Assembly (NCBI GenBank): GCA_900542985.1
Contig: UQPQ01000008.1
Span: forward strand, 8,490-72,489
Direction: 5' to 3'
DNA length: 64,000 bases
Origin: an uncultured Bacteroides sp.
GTDB lineage: Bacteria > Bacteroidota > Bacteroidia > Bacteroidales > Bacteroidaceae
Below are positions 9,161-17,183 of the stretch, one piece after another (position 1 is the stretch's first letter; each line of letters begins with the position of its first letter). The notes under the pieces were generated by a model. It was not told where the DNA came from and searched no databases. It was given only the letters and a program-made list of their open reading frames with translations. Position numbers and translations under genes: made by a program.

Positions 9161-9192
9161 CAAAGATAGCGAAAGGTGAGAGTAGAGGCAAA
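9161..9192 (-). promoter_or_regulatory. Promoter of hemW, overlapping a dispersed repeat
   Basis: Read on the minus strand: TTTG (9192-9189), a 20-nt spacer and TATCTTTG (9168-9161). The expected RNA start is only about 18 nt from the ATG. The spacer contains the AAAGGTGAG core of the repeat described next. Confidence 0.75.
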
Positions 9193-9307
9193 CGAAAATA
9201 TGGTTTTCAAGTTTGAACTATACCAAGCGCCTCTTATCCTATTCAAGGATAAGCAAAGGTGAGGCAGTACCAAGTCAAAAGCAAGCTTTTGAGTGAAAGT
9301 GATGTAG
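9169..9307. repeat. Dispersed promoter-linked repeat, two partial copies
   Basis: Two partial copies, at 9169-9236 and 9253-9307, share the core AAAGGTGAG. The second continues into GCAGTACCAAG and an 8-bp inverted repeat TCAAAAGC-AA-GCTTTTGA. The same sequence, including the hairpin with loop TT instead of AA, occurs upstream of the TPR gene at 37728-37790. It covers part of the 368-nt gap between hemW and the EF-G-like gene; the rest of the gap is AT-rich with nothing else recognisable except the promoters. Confidence 0.65.
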
Positions 9308-9410
9308 AACGATATTTTATACTTATGAAAAGATGGTGAAATGTAAGAGGAAAAGTATTATAAATGTATATGTGTGTCTAATAACATAGTTTAGTAACAT
9401 GAATTGAATT

Positions 9411-9441
9411 GTTGTTTTTCTGATTCTATTTTTCTAATTTG
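9411..9441 (+). promoter_or_regulatory. Candidate promoter of the EF-G2 gene
   Basis: GTTG (9411-9414) and TAATTTG (9435-9441), which is one base shorter than TAnnTTTG, are separated by 20 nt. They would give a leader of about 57 nt. A small hairpin GATATG/CATATC lies in that leader. Confidence 0.4.
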
Positions 9442-9504
9442 CGCATCACTTTAAGAGATATGAAAAGCATATCCTTTTGTTTACTAATTAAATCTTGAAA
9501 TACC

Positions 9505-11664
9505 ATGAAAGTATATCAGACCAACGAAATTAAAAACATTGCCCTCCTTGGCAATGATGGCTCAGGTAAAACCACCCTCACAGAAGCTTTGCTCTATGAG
9601 AGTGGTATTATAAAACGTCGTGGCAGAATTACTGCCAAAAACACAGTGAGCGATTATTTTCCGGTAGAACAAGAGTATGGCTACTCGGTGTTTTCTACTG
9701 TCTATCATGTAGAGTGGAATGGTAAAAAGCTGAATATCATCGACTGTCCGGGAAGTGACGACTTTGTAGGAGCTGCTATTACAGCATTGAATGTAACTGA
9801 TACTGCAATTCTTTTGTTGAATGGTCAGTATGGTCCCGAAGTTGGAACGCAGAATCACTTCCGCTATACGGAAAAACTGGGTAAACCGGTAATCTTCCTG
9901 GTAAACCAGCTTGATAATGAAAAATGTGATTTTGACCGTGTATTGGAACAGTTGAAAGAGAATTATGGCTCTAAAGTAGTTCCGGTTCAGTATCCGTTAA
10001 GTACAGGACCCGACTTCAATTCGTTGATTGATGTACTTTTAATGAAAAAATATTCTTGGGGTCCTGAAGGAGGAGCTCCAACCATCGAACCGGTTCCCGA
10101 AGAGGAAATGGAAAAGGCGATGGAATGGCATAAAGCATTGGTAGAAGCTGCTGCCGAACACGATGAAACATTAATGGAAAAATTCTTCGAATCAGAGTCT
10201 TTGACCGAAGATGAAATGCGTGAAGGTATCCGCAAAGGATTGGCGGCAAGAGGTATGTTTCCTGTATTCTGCGTATGTGCCGGTAAAGATATGGGTGTAC
10301 GCCGACTGATGGAATTCCTTGGTAATGTGGTGCCGTTTGTAGATGAAATGCCTACAGTACACAATACCCGTGGAGTACCAGTAGAACCTAAGGCTGATGC
10401 TCCAACTTCTTTGTATTTCTTTAAGACTGCAGTAGAACCTCATATTGGTGATGTGCAGTACTTTAAAGTCATGAGTGGTGTTGTGCATGAGGGTGATGAT
10501 TTGAGTAATGCGGATAGAGGCTCGAAAGAACGTATGGCTCAGTTGTATGTATGTGCAGGTGCTAACCGTGAAAAGGTAGACGAATTACGGGCTGGAGACA
10601 TTGGATGTACTGTGAAACTAAAAGATGTGAAGACAGGAAATACCCTAAACGGAAAGGATTGTGAGAATCGCTTTAACTTTATTAAATATCCGAATCCTAA
10701 ATATACACGTGCTATCAAACCGGTAAATGAAGCTGATACAGAAAAGATGATGGCTGTTTTAAATCGTATGCGTGAAGAAGATCCGACATGGGTAGTAGAG
10801 CAGTCTAAAGAGTTGAAGCAGATTTTAGTGCATGGTCAGGGTGAGTTCCATTTACGAACTTTGAAATGGCGTTTGGAAAATAATGAAAAACTTCAGGTAC
10901 AATTCTTTGAACCTAAGATTCCATATCGTGAAACAATTACTAAAGCTGCACGTGCAGATTATCGTCATAAGAAGCAATCGGGTGGTGCAGGACAGTTTGG
11001 TGAAGTTCATCTGATTGTAGAACCATATTATGAAGGTATGCCTGCCCCCGAACTCTATAAGTTCAATGGACAAGAATTCAAAATGAATGTGAAAGGCACT
11101 GAAACCATCGATTTGGAATGGGGTGGTAAACTGGTGTTTGTAAATAGTGTAGTAGGTGGAGCAATTGATGCTCGTTTTATGCCTGCTATTTTGAAAGGTA
11201 TTATGAGTCGTATGGAACAAGGTCCGTTGACTGGTTCTTATGCACGCGATGTACGTGTCATTGTTTATGACGGAAAGATGCATCCGGTAGATTCAAATGA
11301 AATTTCATTTATGCTTGCCGGACGTCAGGCCTTTAGTGAAGCCTTTAAAAATGCAGGTCCGAAGATTCTTGAGCCTATTTATGATGTAGAAGTCTTTGTT
11401 CCAAGCGATAAATTAGGTGATGTAATGAGCGATATGCAAGGACGTAGAGGTATGATTATGGGTATGAGCAGTGAAAAAGGATATGAAAAACTGGCTGCAA
11501 AAGTACCTTTGAAAGAAATGTCGAATTATTCTACAGCGTTGAGTTCACTGACAGGTGGTCGTGCTTCGTTTATTATGAAGTTTGCAAGTTACGAATTGGT
11601 ACCAACTGATGTACAGAATAAGTTGATGAAAGAATTCGAAGAACAGGAAAAAGAGGACGCGTAA
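9505..11664 (+). CDS. fusA2: Elongation factor G paralogue (EF-G2 type)
   Basis: A 719-residue protein with all five EF-G domains. The P-loop GNDGSGKT is at 16-23, but the G3 motif reads DCPGSDDF (80-87): a serine (Ser84) replaces the histidine of the canonical DTPGHVDF that activates the catalytic water. The G4 motif is NQLD (134-137) instead of NKMD. In Bacteroides thetaiotaomicron a paralogue called EF-G2 has been reported to translocate ribosomes without GTP hydrolysis during starvation and to be needed for gut colonisation; this sequence fits that type. The gene is followed by a strong terminator and then by rprX/rprY-like genes. The main fusA gene should lie elsewhere with the str operon. 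Confidence 0.92.
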   Translation: MKVYQTNEIKNIALLGNDGSGKTTLTEALLYESGIIKRRGRITAKNTVSDYFPVEQEYGYSVFSTVYHVEWNGKKLNIIDCPGSDDFVGAAITALNVTDTAILLLNGQYGPEVGTQNHFRYTEKLGKPVIFLVNQLDNEKCDFDRVLEQLKENYGSKVVPVQYPLSTGPDFNSLIDVLLMKKYSWGPEGGAPTIEPVPEEEMEKAMEWHKALVEAAAEHDETLMEKFFESESLTEDEMREGIRKGLAARGMFPVFCVCAGKDMGVRRLMEFLGNVVPFVDEMPTVHNTRGVPVEPKADAPTSLYFFKTAVEPHIGDVQYFKVMSGVVHEGDDLSNADRGSKERMAQLYVCAGANREKVDELRAGDIGCTVKLKDVKTGNTLNGKDCENRFNFIKYPNPKYTRAIKPVNEADTEKMMAVLNRMREEDPTWVVEQSKELKQILVHGQGEFHLRTLKWRLENNEKLQVQFFEPKIPYRETITKAARADYRHKKQSGGAGQFGEVHLIVEPYYEGMPAPELYKFNGQEFKMNVKGTETIDLEWGGKLVFVNSVVGGAIDARFMPAILKGIMSRMEQGPLTGSYARDVRVIVYDGKMHPVDSNEISFMLAGRQAFSEAFKNAGPKILEPIYDVEVFVPSDKLGDVMSDMQGRRGMIMGMSSEKGYEKLAAKVPLKEMSNYSTALSSLTGGRASFIMKFASYELVPTDVQNKLMKEFEEQEKEDA

Positions 11665-11691
11665 TTCTCAAGTTGTTGTTTTTATAGGTAA

Positions 11692-11726
11692 AAAGGTCGT
11701 ATTTCTTAAAAATACGGCCTTTTTTA
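11692..11726 (+). terminator. Terminator of the EF-G2 gene
   Basis: A hairpin with arms AAAGGTCGTATTT and AAATACGGCCTTT (one wobble pair) is followed directly by a run of T. Confidence 0.85.
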
Positions 11727-11758
11727 TTTAACTAAACTTAAACAATTAGGTAGTTTTA

Positions 11759-11790
11759 TTTGTTGTTAATTTAAAGTTTTATTATTTTTG
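11759..11790 (+). promoter_or_regulatory. Promoter of the rprXY-like operon
   Basis: TTTG (11759-11762), a 20-nt spacer and TATTTTTG (11783-11790) match the consensus fully. The implied leader is about 130 nt, unusually long here. A second -7-like TAAATTTG (11918-11925) lies 5 nt before the ATG and would give a leaderless message. Confidence 0.7.
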
Positions 11791-11930
11791 CATTAATAGG
11801 AGTCGAAAACCAGTTTGTAGTGTAGAAAAAGATAACTTGAATGATGAATTCTGTTAATATAAAAGAAATTCTGGTTTAAAACATGTTAAGCTGAATATTT
11901 TGTAATAGTTAGGCTGTTAAATTTGCCCCT

Positions 11931-13481
11931 ATGAAAAAGTCAACTATTTGGATATTAGGTATTGTGATGGGCCTTTCTTTTCTTAGTTTGCTTTATTTGC
12001 AGGTAAGCTATATCGAAGAGATGGTCAAGATGCGCAAGGAACAGTTCGAAGAGAATGTAGGACGAAGTCTTGCTCAGGCTGTTCATAATTTAGAGTTGGT
12101 AGAAACAAAGAAGTATCTTGAAAAAGATATTGCAGCTACTGGACGTGCCGGACAGTTATCGCCTGTAGGACGAGTGTTGGATCAGACAGATAATTTAGTA
12201 GAGCAGCATCGTTATAAGATTACAGCTCCTGATGGTACGACTATGTATTCTACTTTTGAATTGAAAGCGATTACCAATCGTCCTTCCAGTGTTCCTAAAG
12301 TGGTAATTTCAACAGGAAAGAATATTCCTCAAACTTCTCGTGCATTGCAGGAAATCTTAAAGGAGCGTTATATTTATCAGCGTGCTTTGCTTGATGAGGT
12401 AGTTTATAACATTCTTTATACAGCAAGTGATAAGCCTTTAAGAGAACGTGTGAATTTTAATCAGTTGAATCATTTTCTGAAAGCAGAGCTGTTAAACAAT
12501 GGAATAGATATTCCTTATCATTTTTCTGTGACTGACCGTAATGGTAAAGAGGTGTACCGTTGTTCTGACTATGTGTACGATAATGAGAAAATCTATTCGC
12601 GTCTGCTCTTTGAGAAAGATCCTCCAGCAAAAATGGGATTTGTAAATGTGTTCTTCCCTACTATCAATAGCTATATCTTCAGTTCGGTAAGATTTATGAT
12701 TCCCTCTCTTATCTTTACCTTGGTATTGCTGGTGACCTTTATCTTTACCATTTATATCATTTTCCGGCAGAAGAAACTGACAGAGATAAAGAATGATTTC
12801 ATTAATAACATGACGCATGAGTTTAAGACTCCGATATCTACCATATCACTGGCTGCGCAGATGTTGAACGATCCTGCTGTAGGTAAGTCACCTGCCATGT
12901 TTAAGCATATATCAGGTGTTATTAATGATGAAACAAAGCGCTTGCGTTTCCAGGTTGAAAAGGTATTGCAGATGTCTATGTTTGAACGCCAGAAGGCAAC
13001 CTTGAAAAAGAAGGAAGTAGACGCCAATGAACTGATTTACGGTGTTACTAATACCTTCCGACTGAAAGTAGAGAATTGTAATGGAACCTTAGATGTGGCG
13101 CTGGATGCAGATGATCCATTTATCTTTGTAGATGAAATGCATTTTACAAATGTGATATTCAATTTGTTGGATAATGCTTTGAAATATAAGAAAGCAGATG
13201 TGAATATACATCTCAAGGTTCGGACATGGAATGAATCTGGTAAATTGCATATCTCTATAGAGGATAATGGTATTGGTATTAAGAAAGAAAACTTAAAGAA
13301 GATATTTGAAAAGTTCTATCGGGTTCATACCGGCAACTTACATGATGTGAAAGGTTTTGGTTTAGGACTGGCCTATGTGAAGAAAATCATAACCGATCAC
13401 AAGGGAACAATACGTGCTGAGAGTGAACTGAATGTAGGAACTAAATTTATTATTGTATTACCTTTATTTAAAGACGAATAA
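11931..13481 (+). CDS. rprX: Sensor histidine kinase, RprX-like
   Basis: A 516-residue membrane sensor kinase. One transmembrane helix lies at about 7-25 and another at 256-278, enclosing an extracytoplasmic sensor of about 230 residues. The phospho-acceptor is His296 in THEFKTP, and the ATPase domain shows NLLDNALKY (N box), DNGIGI (G1) and GFGLGLAY (G2). Together with the response regulator 1 nt downstream it resembles RprX/RprY of B. fragilis, identified through effects on tetracycline resistance gene expression. The stimulus is unknown. Its position directly after the EF-G2 gene is probably a conserved neighbourhood. Confidence 0.87.
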   Translation: MKKSTIWILGIVMGLSFLSLLYLQVSYIEEMVKMRKEQFEENVGRSLAQAVHNLELVETKKYLEKDIAATGRAGQLSPVGRVLDQTDNLVEQHRYKITAPDGTTMYSTFELKAITNRPSSVPKVVISTGKNIPQTSRALQEILKERYIYQRALLDEVVYNILYTASDKPLRERVNFNQLNHFLKAELLNNGIDIPYHFSVTDRNGKEVYRCSDYVYDNEKIYSRLLFEKDPPAKMGFVNVFFPTINSYIFSSVRFMIPSLIFTLVLLVTFIFTIYIIFRQKKLTEIKNDFINNMTHEFKTPISTISLAAQMLNDPAVGKSPAMFKHISGVINDETKRLRFQVEKVLQMSMFERQKATLKKKEVDANELIYGVTNTFRLKVENCNGTLDVALDADDPFIFVDEMHFTNVIFNLLDNALKYKKADVNIHLKVRTWNESGKLHISIEDNGIGIKKENLKKIFEKFYRVHTGNLHDVKGFGLGLAYVKKIITDHKGTIRAESELNVGTKFIIVLPLFKDE

Positions 13482-13482
13482 T

Positions 13483-14181
13483 ATGGACGAAAAATTGCGT
13501 ATTTTGCTGTGCGAAGATGATGAGAATCTTGGCATGCTTTTAAGAGAATATTTGCAGGCAAAGGGCTATTCTGCAGAACTTTGTCCGGATGGTGAAGCTG
13601 GCTACAAAGCTTTTTTGAAAAATAAGTATGACTTATGTGTGTTGGATGTAATGATGCCTAAGAAGGATGGATTTACTTTGGCACAGGAAATTCGTCAGGC
13701 AAATGCTGAAATTCCTATTATTTTCCTGACTGCAAAGACACTGAAAGAAGATATATTGGAAGGATTTAAGATTGGAGCAGATGATTATATTACCAAACCT
13801 TTCAGTATGGAAGAATTGACTTTCCGTATTGAAGCAATTTTGCGTCGTGTACGTGGTAAACGTAATAAGGAAAGTAATATTTATAAGATTGGTCGTTTTA
13901 CTTTCGATACACAGAAGCAGATTTTGGCAATTGATGGAAAACAGACTAAATTGACTACAAAAGAATCAGAACTGTTAGGCTTGTTATGTGCCCATGCCAA
14001 TGAAATTCTGCAGCGTGATTTTGCATTGAAAACAATTTGGATTGATGACAACTACTTCAACGCAAGAAGTATGGATGTATACATTACTAAATTGCGTAAG
14101 CATTTGAAGGAAGATGATTCAATTGAAATCATCAATATTCATGGAAAGGGATATAAACTGATTACTCCGGAACAGGAATAA
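13483..14181 (+). CDS. rprY: OmpR-family response regulator, RprY-like
   Basis: A 232-residue response regulator with a receiver domain (acidic pair Asp12-Asp13, phospho-acceptor Asp55 in LDVMMP, Lys105 in TKPF) and a C-terminal OmpR/PhoB winged helix. The start ATG at 13483 is one base after the kinase stop; an upstream in-frame ATG at 13453 lies inside the kinase gene and adds ten residues that are not part of the domain, so it is rejected. The pair is very likely one operon and ends at a strong terminator. Confidence 0.9.
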   Translation: MDEKLRILLCEDDENLGMLLREYLQAKGYSAELCPDGEAGYKAFLKNKYDLCVLDVMMPKKDGFTLAQEIRQANAEIPIIFLTAKTLKEDILEGFKIGADDYITKPFSMEELTFRIEAILRRVRGKRNKESNIYKIGRFTFDTQKQILAIDGKQTKLTTKESELLGLLCAHANEILQRDFALKTIWIDDNYFNARSMDVYITKLRKHLKEDDSIEIINIHGKGYKLITPEQE

Positions 14182-14201
14182 GATGATGAGTGATGAAATA
14201 T

Positions 14202-14240
14202 AAAAAAGCCTGAATCAAACAATTTGATTCAGGCTTTTTT
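14202..14240. terminator. Bidirectional terminator
   Basis: A perfect 18-bp inverted repeat (14202-14219 and 14223-14240) with a 3-nt loop carries six A on one side and six T on the other. It can terminate both rprY and the convergent small membrane gene. Confidence 0.92.
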
Positions 14241-14264
14241 ATTTCTTTTGATTTTGAAGAAATA

Positions 14265-14441
14265 TCAGTCAACAATACGTTTGTTGCAAATGATATAAGT
14301 AATAAGTCCGATAATAGTGAGTGCCAAAGAGCCTCCCAAAATAGTGTTGTTGTTCACATTACCGGTTGCATAAGAAGCAATCAGAATCACAGCACCAATG
14401 ATGACCAATATCACTCCTAAGTTCTTTAATAAGCTTTTCAT
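14265..14441 (-). CDS. Small membrane protein, unknown function
   Basis: This 58-residue protein consists mostly of two hydrophobic helices (about 8-24 and 34-52) separated by a short polar loop with Asn-rich NVNNNT, and ends in a basic KRIVD tail. I do not recognise a named family. The start at 14441 (MKSLLKN) is preferred over one 17 codons upstream because the upstream segment is polar and would precede the first helix. It converges with rprY across a shared terminator. Confidence 0.65.
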   Translation of the reverse strand: MKSLLKNLGVILVIIGAVILIASYATGNVNNNTILGGSLALTIIGLITYIICNKRIVD

Positions 14442-14574
14442 GTGTGTCTTCTGTTTTAATGGTTTATTATTCTTGGTTACAAAGAAAAGCATAATTCTTG
14501 TATCAAGAAAATTATTTTAAAGAAAAAATGAGGTCAAAATCAAATATCTTTCGCAGGTTACAGATAATTGTAAC

Positions 14575-15021
14575 TTAATCTTTTGTATTTGTAAATATTT
14601 TCCTTAAAACATCCTGACTTATACGCAATTCTTCCAGTGTCAGACCGTGTAATGCTTCTTTCAGGGTTTTGTTTGCAATGAAGCGTGCCATGTCTTCCAG
14701 TTCTTTTCCCGTCTTGGTAAGATGTATCAAGTTGGTACGGCGATCCTTTTTATCCGAGATACGTACTACCAGATGTTGTTTTTCCATGTTGTCTATCAGT
14801 CGAGTCATACTAGGCTTATCTTTAAACGTTGCATTGCATAACTCCTGTTGTGTTACTCCATCCTTTTCCCATAAGAAAAGCAATACTGTCCATTGTTCGG
14901 GAGTGATGTCCATTCCGTTCTGCCGAAAATTTCGGCTTAGCTTTCTATTGATTGCTGCGGATACTTTTCCGTTTAGGATGGCAAAAATAAGTTGAATATC
15001 AAAATTAAATTGTTCTATCAT
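14575..15021 (-). CDS. MarR-family transcriptional regulator
   Basis: A 148-residue MarR-type winged-helix protein. The DNA-binding part includes TPEQWTVLLFLWEKDG and GVTQQELCNATFKDKPSMTRLIDNME-like helices, and the wing contains the typical DKKDRRTNLIHLT. Such proteins bind operator palindromes as dimers and often respond to small phenolic or lipophilic ligands. No target gene is obvious: the neighbours are a small membrane protein and the ribosomal operon, and no divergent efflux gene is present. A CAAAGATA at 15046-15053 is the reverse complement of a -7 box and would place the promoter 25-32 nt before the start. Confidence 0.9.
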   Translation of the reverse strand: MIEQFNFDIQLIFAILNGKVSAAINRKLSRNFRQNGMDITPEQWTVLLFLWEKDGVTQQELCNATFKDKPSMTRLIDNMEKQHLVVRISDKKDRRTNLIHLTKTGKELEDMARFIANKTLKEALHGLTLEELRISQDVLRKIFTNTKD

Positions 15022-15236
15022 CTAATTATTGTTTAAGCAACTATGCAAAGATACGACAGTTTTATGAAATATAGAAGAGTAAAATGAAAATTTAAGCTCT
15101 CTTATATATAGCTTCTTAGCCCTCTTTTGAACTTTTTATTGGAGGATTTTACTTGATATGATATAGTTGTGAATAAAAAATATGAAAAAAGATGCTTGTA
15201 GACAGATATTAATTTTGGATAAAAAGCAATAAGGTG

Positions 15237-15267
15237 TTGTATATAAGAGAAAAAAGTTCTACCTTTG
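15237..15267 (+). promoter_or_regulatory. Promoter of the rpsF operon
   Basis: GTTG-like -33 (TTG at 15237-15239) and TACCTTTG (15260-15267) are 20 nt apart. The leader is about 40 nt and AT-rich. Confidence 0.65.
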
Positions 15268-15315
15268 CACCGCAATTGAAAAATTTATTTATTAATAATT
15301 TAATTAACGAATAGT

Positions 15316-15663
15316 ATGAATCAATACGAAACCGTTTTCATTTTAACTCCCGTTTTGTCTGATGTTCAGATGAAGGAAGCGGTAGAGAAGTTCAAAGCTA
15401 TCCTGACTCAGGAAGGTGCGGAGATCATCAACGAAGAAAACTGGGGATTGAAGAAATTGGCTTACCCAATTCAGAAAAAATCTACTGGTTTTTATCAGCT
15501 GATTGAATTTAAAGCAGAACCGTCGGTAATCGAAAAATTGGAAGTAAACTACCGTCGTGACGAACGTGTTATCCGTTTCTTGACATTCAAGATGGATAAA
15601 TACGCTGCAGAATATGCTGCTAAGAGAAGAAATGTTAAATCAACTAAAAAGGAGGAAAACTAA
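15316..15663 (+). CDS. rpsF: 30S ribosomal protein S6
   Basis: A 115-residue S6 protein that binds the 16S rRNA platform together with S18. The beginning [12 protein letters not shown] and the central [19 protein letters not shown] are typical of the family, and the length is normal with a lysine-rich tail. First gene of the rpsF-rpsR-rplI operon; the next ATG is 2 nt after its stop. Unlike many other phyla, no ssb gene lies between rpsF and rpsR. Confidence 0.97.
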   Translation: MNQYETVFILTPVLSDVQMKEAVEKFKAILTQEGAEIINEENWGLKKLAYPIQKKSTGFYQLIEFKAEPSVIEKLEVNYRRDERVIRFLTFKMDKYAAEYAAKRRNVKSTKKEEN

Positions 15664-15665
15664 TC

Positions 15666-15935
15666 ATGGCACAGCAACAATCAGAAATCAGATATTTAAC
15701 TCCGCCTTCAGTAGACGTTAAGAAGAAAAAATACTGCCGTTTCAAAAAGAGTGGTATTAAGTATATCGACTACAAAGATCCTGAATTCTTGAAGAAATTC
15801 TTGAACGAACAGGGTAAAATCCTTCCACGCCGTATCACAGGTACTTCATTGAAGTTCCAGCGCCGTATTGCACAGGCTGTGAAGAGAGCTCGTCATTTGG
15901 CTTTGCTGCCTTTCGTAACTGATATGATGAAATAA
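15666..15935 (+). CDS. rpsR: 30S ribosomal protein S18
   Basis: An 89-residue S18, the partner of S6 on the small-subunit platform. Characteristic sequence includes [10 protein letters not shown], the motif [12 protein letters not shown] and the basic [13 protein letters not shown]. Length is normal. It sits between rpsF (2 nt) and rplI (18 nt), with a GGAGG-like purine tract before rplI. Confidence 0.97.
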   Translation: MAQQQSEIRYLTPPSVDVKKKKYCRFKKSGIKYIDYKDPEFLKKFLNEQGKILPRRITGTSLKFQRRIAQAVKRARHLALLPFVTDMMK

Positions 15936-15953
15936 TAAAGGAGGAGTAAGAAT

Positions 15954-16403
15954 ATGGAATTGATTTTGAAAGAAGACGTAGTTAACTTGGGCTACAAGAA
16001 TGATATTGTAACCGTTAAATCAGGTTATGGTCGTAACTATCTTATTCCGACTGGCAAAGCTGTAATCGCTTCTCCAGCTGCAAAGAAAATGTTGGCTGAA
16101 GAATTGAAACAGCGTGCTCACAAACTGGAAAAGATTAAGAAAGATGCTGAAGCTGTAGCAGAATCATTGAAAGATGTTTCTTTGAAAATTGCTACTAAAG
16201 TTAGCGCTACTGGTGCTATCTACGGTTCTGTAGGTAACATTCAGATTGCTGAAGAATTGGCTAAATTGGGTCACAACATCGATCGTAAGATTATCGTTGT
16301 AAAAGAAGCTGTGAAAGAAGTTGGCCACTACAAAGCAGTTGTTAAACTTCACAAGGAAGTTTCTGTAGAAATTCCTTTCGAAGTTGTTGCAGAAGAAGCT
16401 TAA
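15954..16403 (+). CDS. rplI: 50S ribosomal protein L9
   Basis: A 149-residue L9 that binds 23S rRNA domain V and extends from the large subunit. The N-terminal domain begins MELILKEDVVNLGYKNDIVTV-like and has the signature GYGRNYLIP; a long helix and the C-terminal domain with TGAIYGSV follow. The gene is preceded by AAGGAGGAG ending about 9 nt before the ATG, one of the few Shine-Dalgarno-like tracts in the window. A terminator lies 30 nt downstream. Confidence 0.97.
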   Translation: MELILKEDVVNLGYKNDIVTVKSGYGRNYLIPTGKAVIASPAAKKMLAEELKQRAHKLEKIKKDAEAVAESLKDVSLKIATKVSATGAIYGSVGNIQIAEELAKLGHNIDRKIIVVKEAVKEVGHYKAVVKLHKEVSVEIPFEVVAEEA

Positions 16404-16432
16404 TTTTGCTATCTGTAAATACTTGATAAAAG

Positions 16433-16467
16433 CCCCGAATAGAGTAATCTGTTCGGGGTTCTTTTTT
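16433..16467 (+). terminator. Terminator of the rpsF-rpsR-rplI operon
   Basis: CCCCGAA (16433-16439) pairs with TTCGGGG (16452-16458), followed by a T-run to 16467. Confidence 0.88.
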
Positions 16468-16720
16468 ATATATAGTTGTGTCTTGAAAATTTTAAAAGCT
16501 GTATATTCAAAGATAAAAGTGAAAAAGGTAGATAATCCTGAATTCTTTGGAGTATATAGAATTTTCGCATGACCATTTTATGGCTGTATACGAAATGATG
16601 AAAATATCAGTCTGGTAGAAAAAGAAATTCTTGAAAACAGTTTTTCAAGTAAAGTAAAATTAATGAATATTGGAGAAAGAAAAATAAAGAGAAAGTTGTT
16701 AGAAGCTTACGTATGGACAT
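16468..16720. other. AT-rich intergenic stretch without a recognised feature
   Basis: Between the rplI terminator and the terminator of the small lipoprotein gene I see no open frame of convincing composition, no promoter match linked to a gene and no repeat. Confidence 0.5.
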
Positions 16721-16754
16721 AAAAAAAAGTCTGTGTGCTAAGCACTCAGACTTT
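16721..16754 (-). terminator. Terminator of the small lipoprotein gene
   Basis: AAAGTCTGTGTGCT and AGCACTCAGACTTT form a 14-bp stem with one mismatch. The eight A residues at 16721-16728 give the T-run on the minus strand. Confidence 0.85.
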
Positions 16755-16777
16755 CAATTCTCTCTACTGTTCGTAAA

Positions 16778-16963
16778 TTATTCAGCAACTACTGAGTCAG
16801 TAGCAACAGTGTCAGCAACAGCAGCAACTGTGTCAGCTACTACAGTTTCTTCTACTACAACTGCTGAAGAATCAGCTGCTTCAGAGTTTGCTTTCTGGTT
16901 ACCACCGCAAGATGCGAAAGATACAGCAACGAATGCTACGAACAAGAATACTAATTTTTTCAT
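16778..16963 (-). CDS. Small Val/Ala/Asp-rich lipoprotein
   Basis: A 61-residue lipoprotein with a clear signal peptide (MKKLVFLFVAFVAVSFASC, lipidated Cys19) and a low-complexity mature part made of Ala, Val, Asp, Thr and Glu, with repeats of the type VADTVA. Small acidic lipoproteins of this kind are frequent in Bacteroides genomes and have no assigned function; a role as an abundant surface or periplasmic spacer is only a guess. The minus strand is chosen because it has a signal peptide, a promoter box at the right distance and a terminator, whereas the overlapping plus-strand frame has none of these. Confidence 0.8.
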   Translation of the reverse strand: MKKLVFLFVAFVAVSFASCGGNQKANSEAADSSAVVVEETVVADTVAAVADTVATDSVVAE

Positions 16964-17013
16964 TTTCTTTGCTTTTTTAATCTGTAATACTTAGTTGTTT
17001 TCTTAAAACGATG

Positions 17014-17021
17014 CAAAGATA
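17014..17021 (-). promoter_or_regulatory. -7 box of the small lipoprotein gene
   Basis: TATCTTTG on the minus strand, 50 nt before the start codon; no clear -33 TTTG is present. Confidence 0.5.
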
Positions 17022-17138
17022 TAGACTTTTCTGATACGTTGTTCTCCAACATGCAACTTTTTTTCAAAAAAATATGTTTTAAAATATGTTTTTATGTTGT
17101 AACCCCACTTTGGGGGCTTCTGTTCAAAGAATAATGAG

Positions 17139-17146
17139 TAACTTTG
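17139..17146 (+). promoter_or_regulatory. -7 box of mtaB
   Basis: TAACTTTG fits TAnnTTTG 37 nt before the mtaB ATG. The nearest TTTG upstream (17109-17112) is too far away for an ideal -33 box. Confidence 0.45.
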
Positions 17147-17183
17147 TATACTCAATGTATATCTATAACGGAGTTTAAAAAAA

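Noticed and set aside
15268..15315. S6:S18 ribosomal leader motif before rpsF
   Set aside because: The leader is short and AT-rich and I cannot find the stem with the conserved CCG bulge.
16713..16994. Plus-strand frame over the small lipoprotein gene
   Set aside because: Its Ser/Thr/Ala-rich translation is the antisense of the repetitive lipoprotein; it has no signal peptide or promoter, and it starts inside a terminator region.
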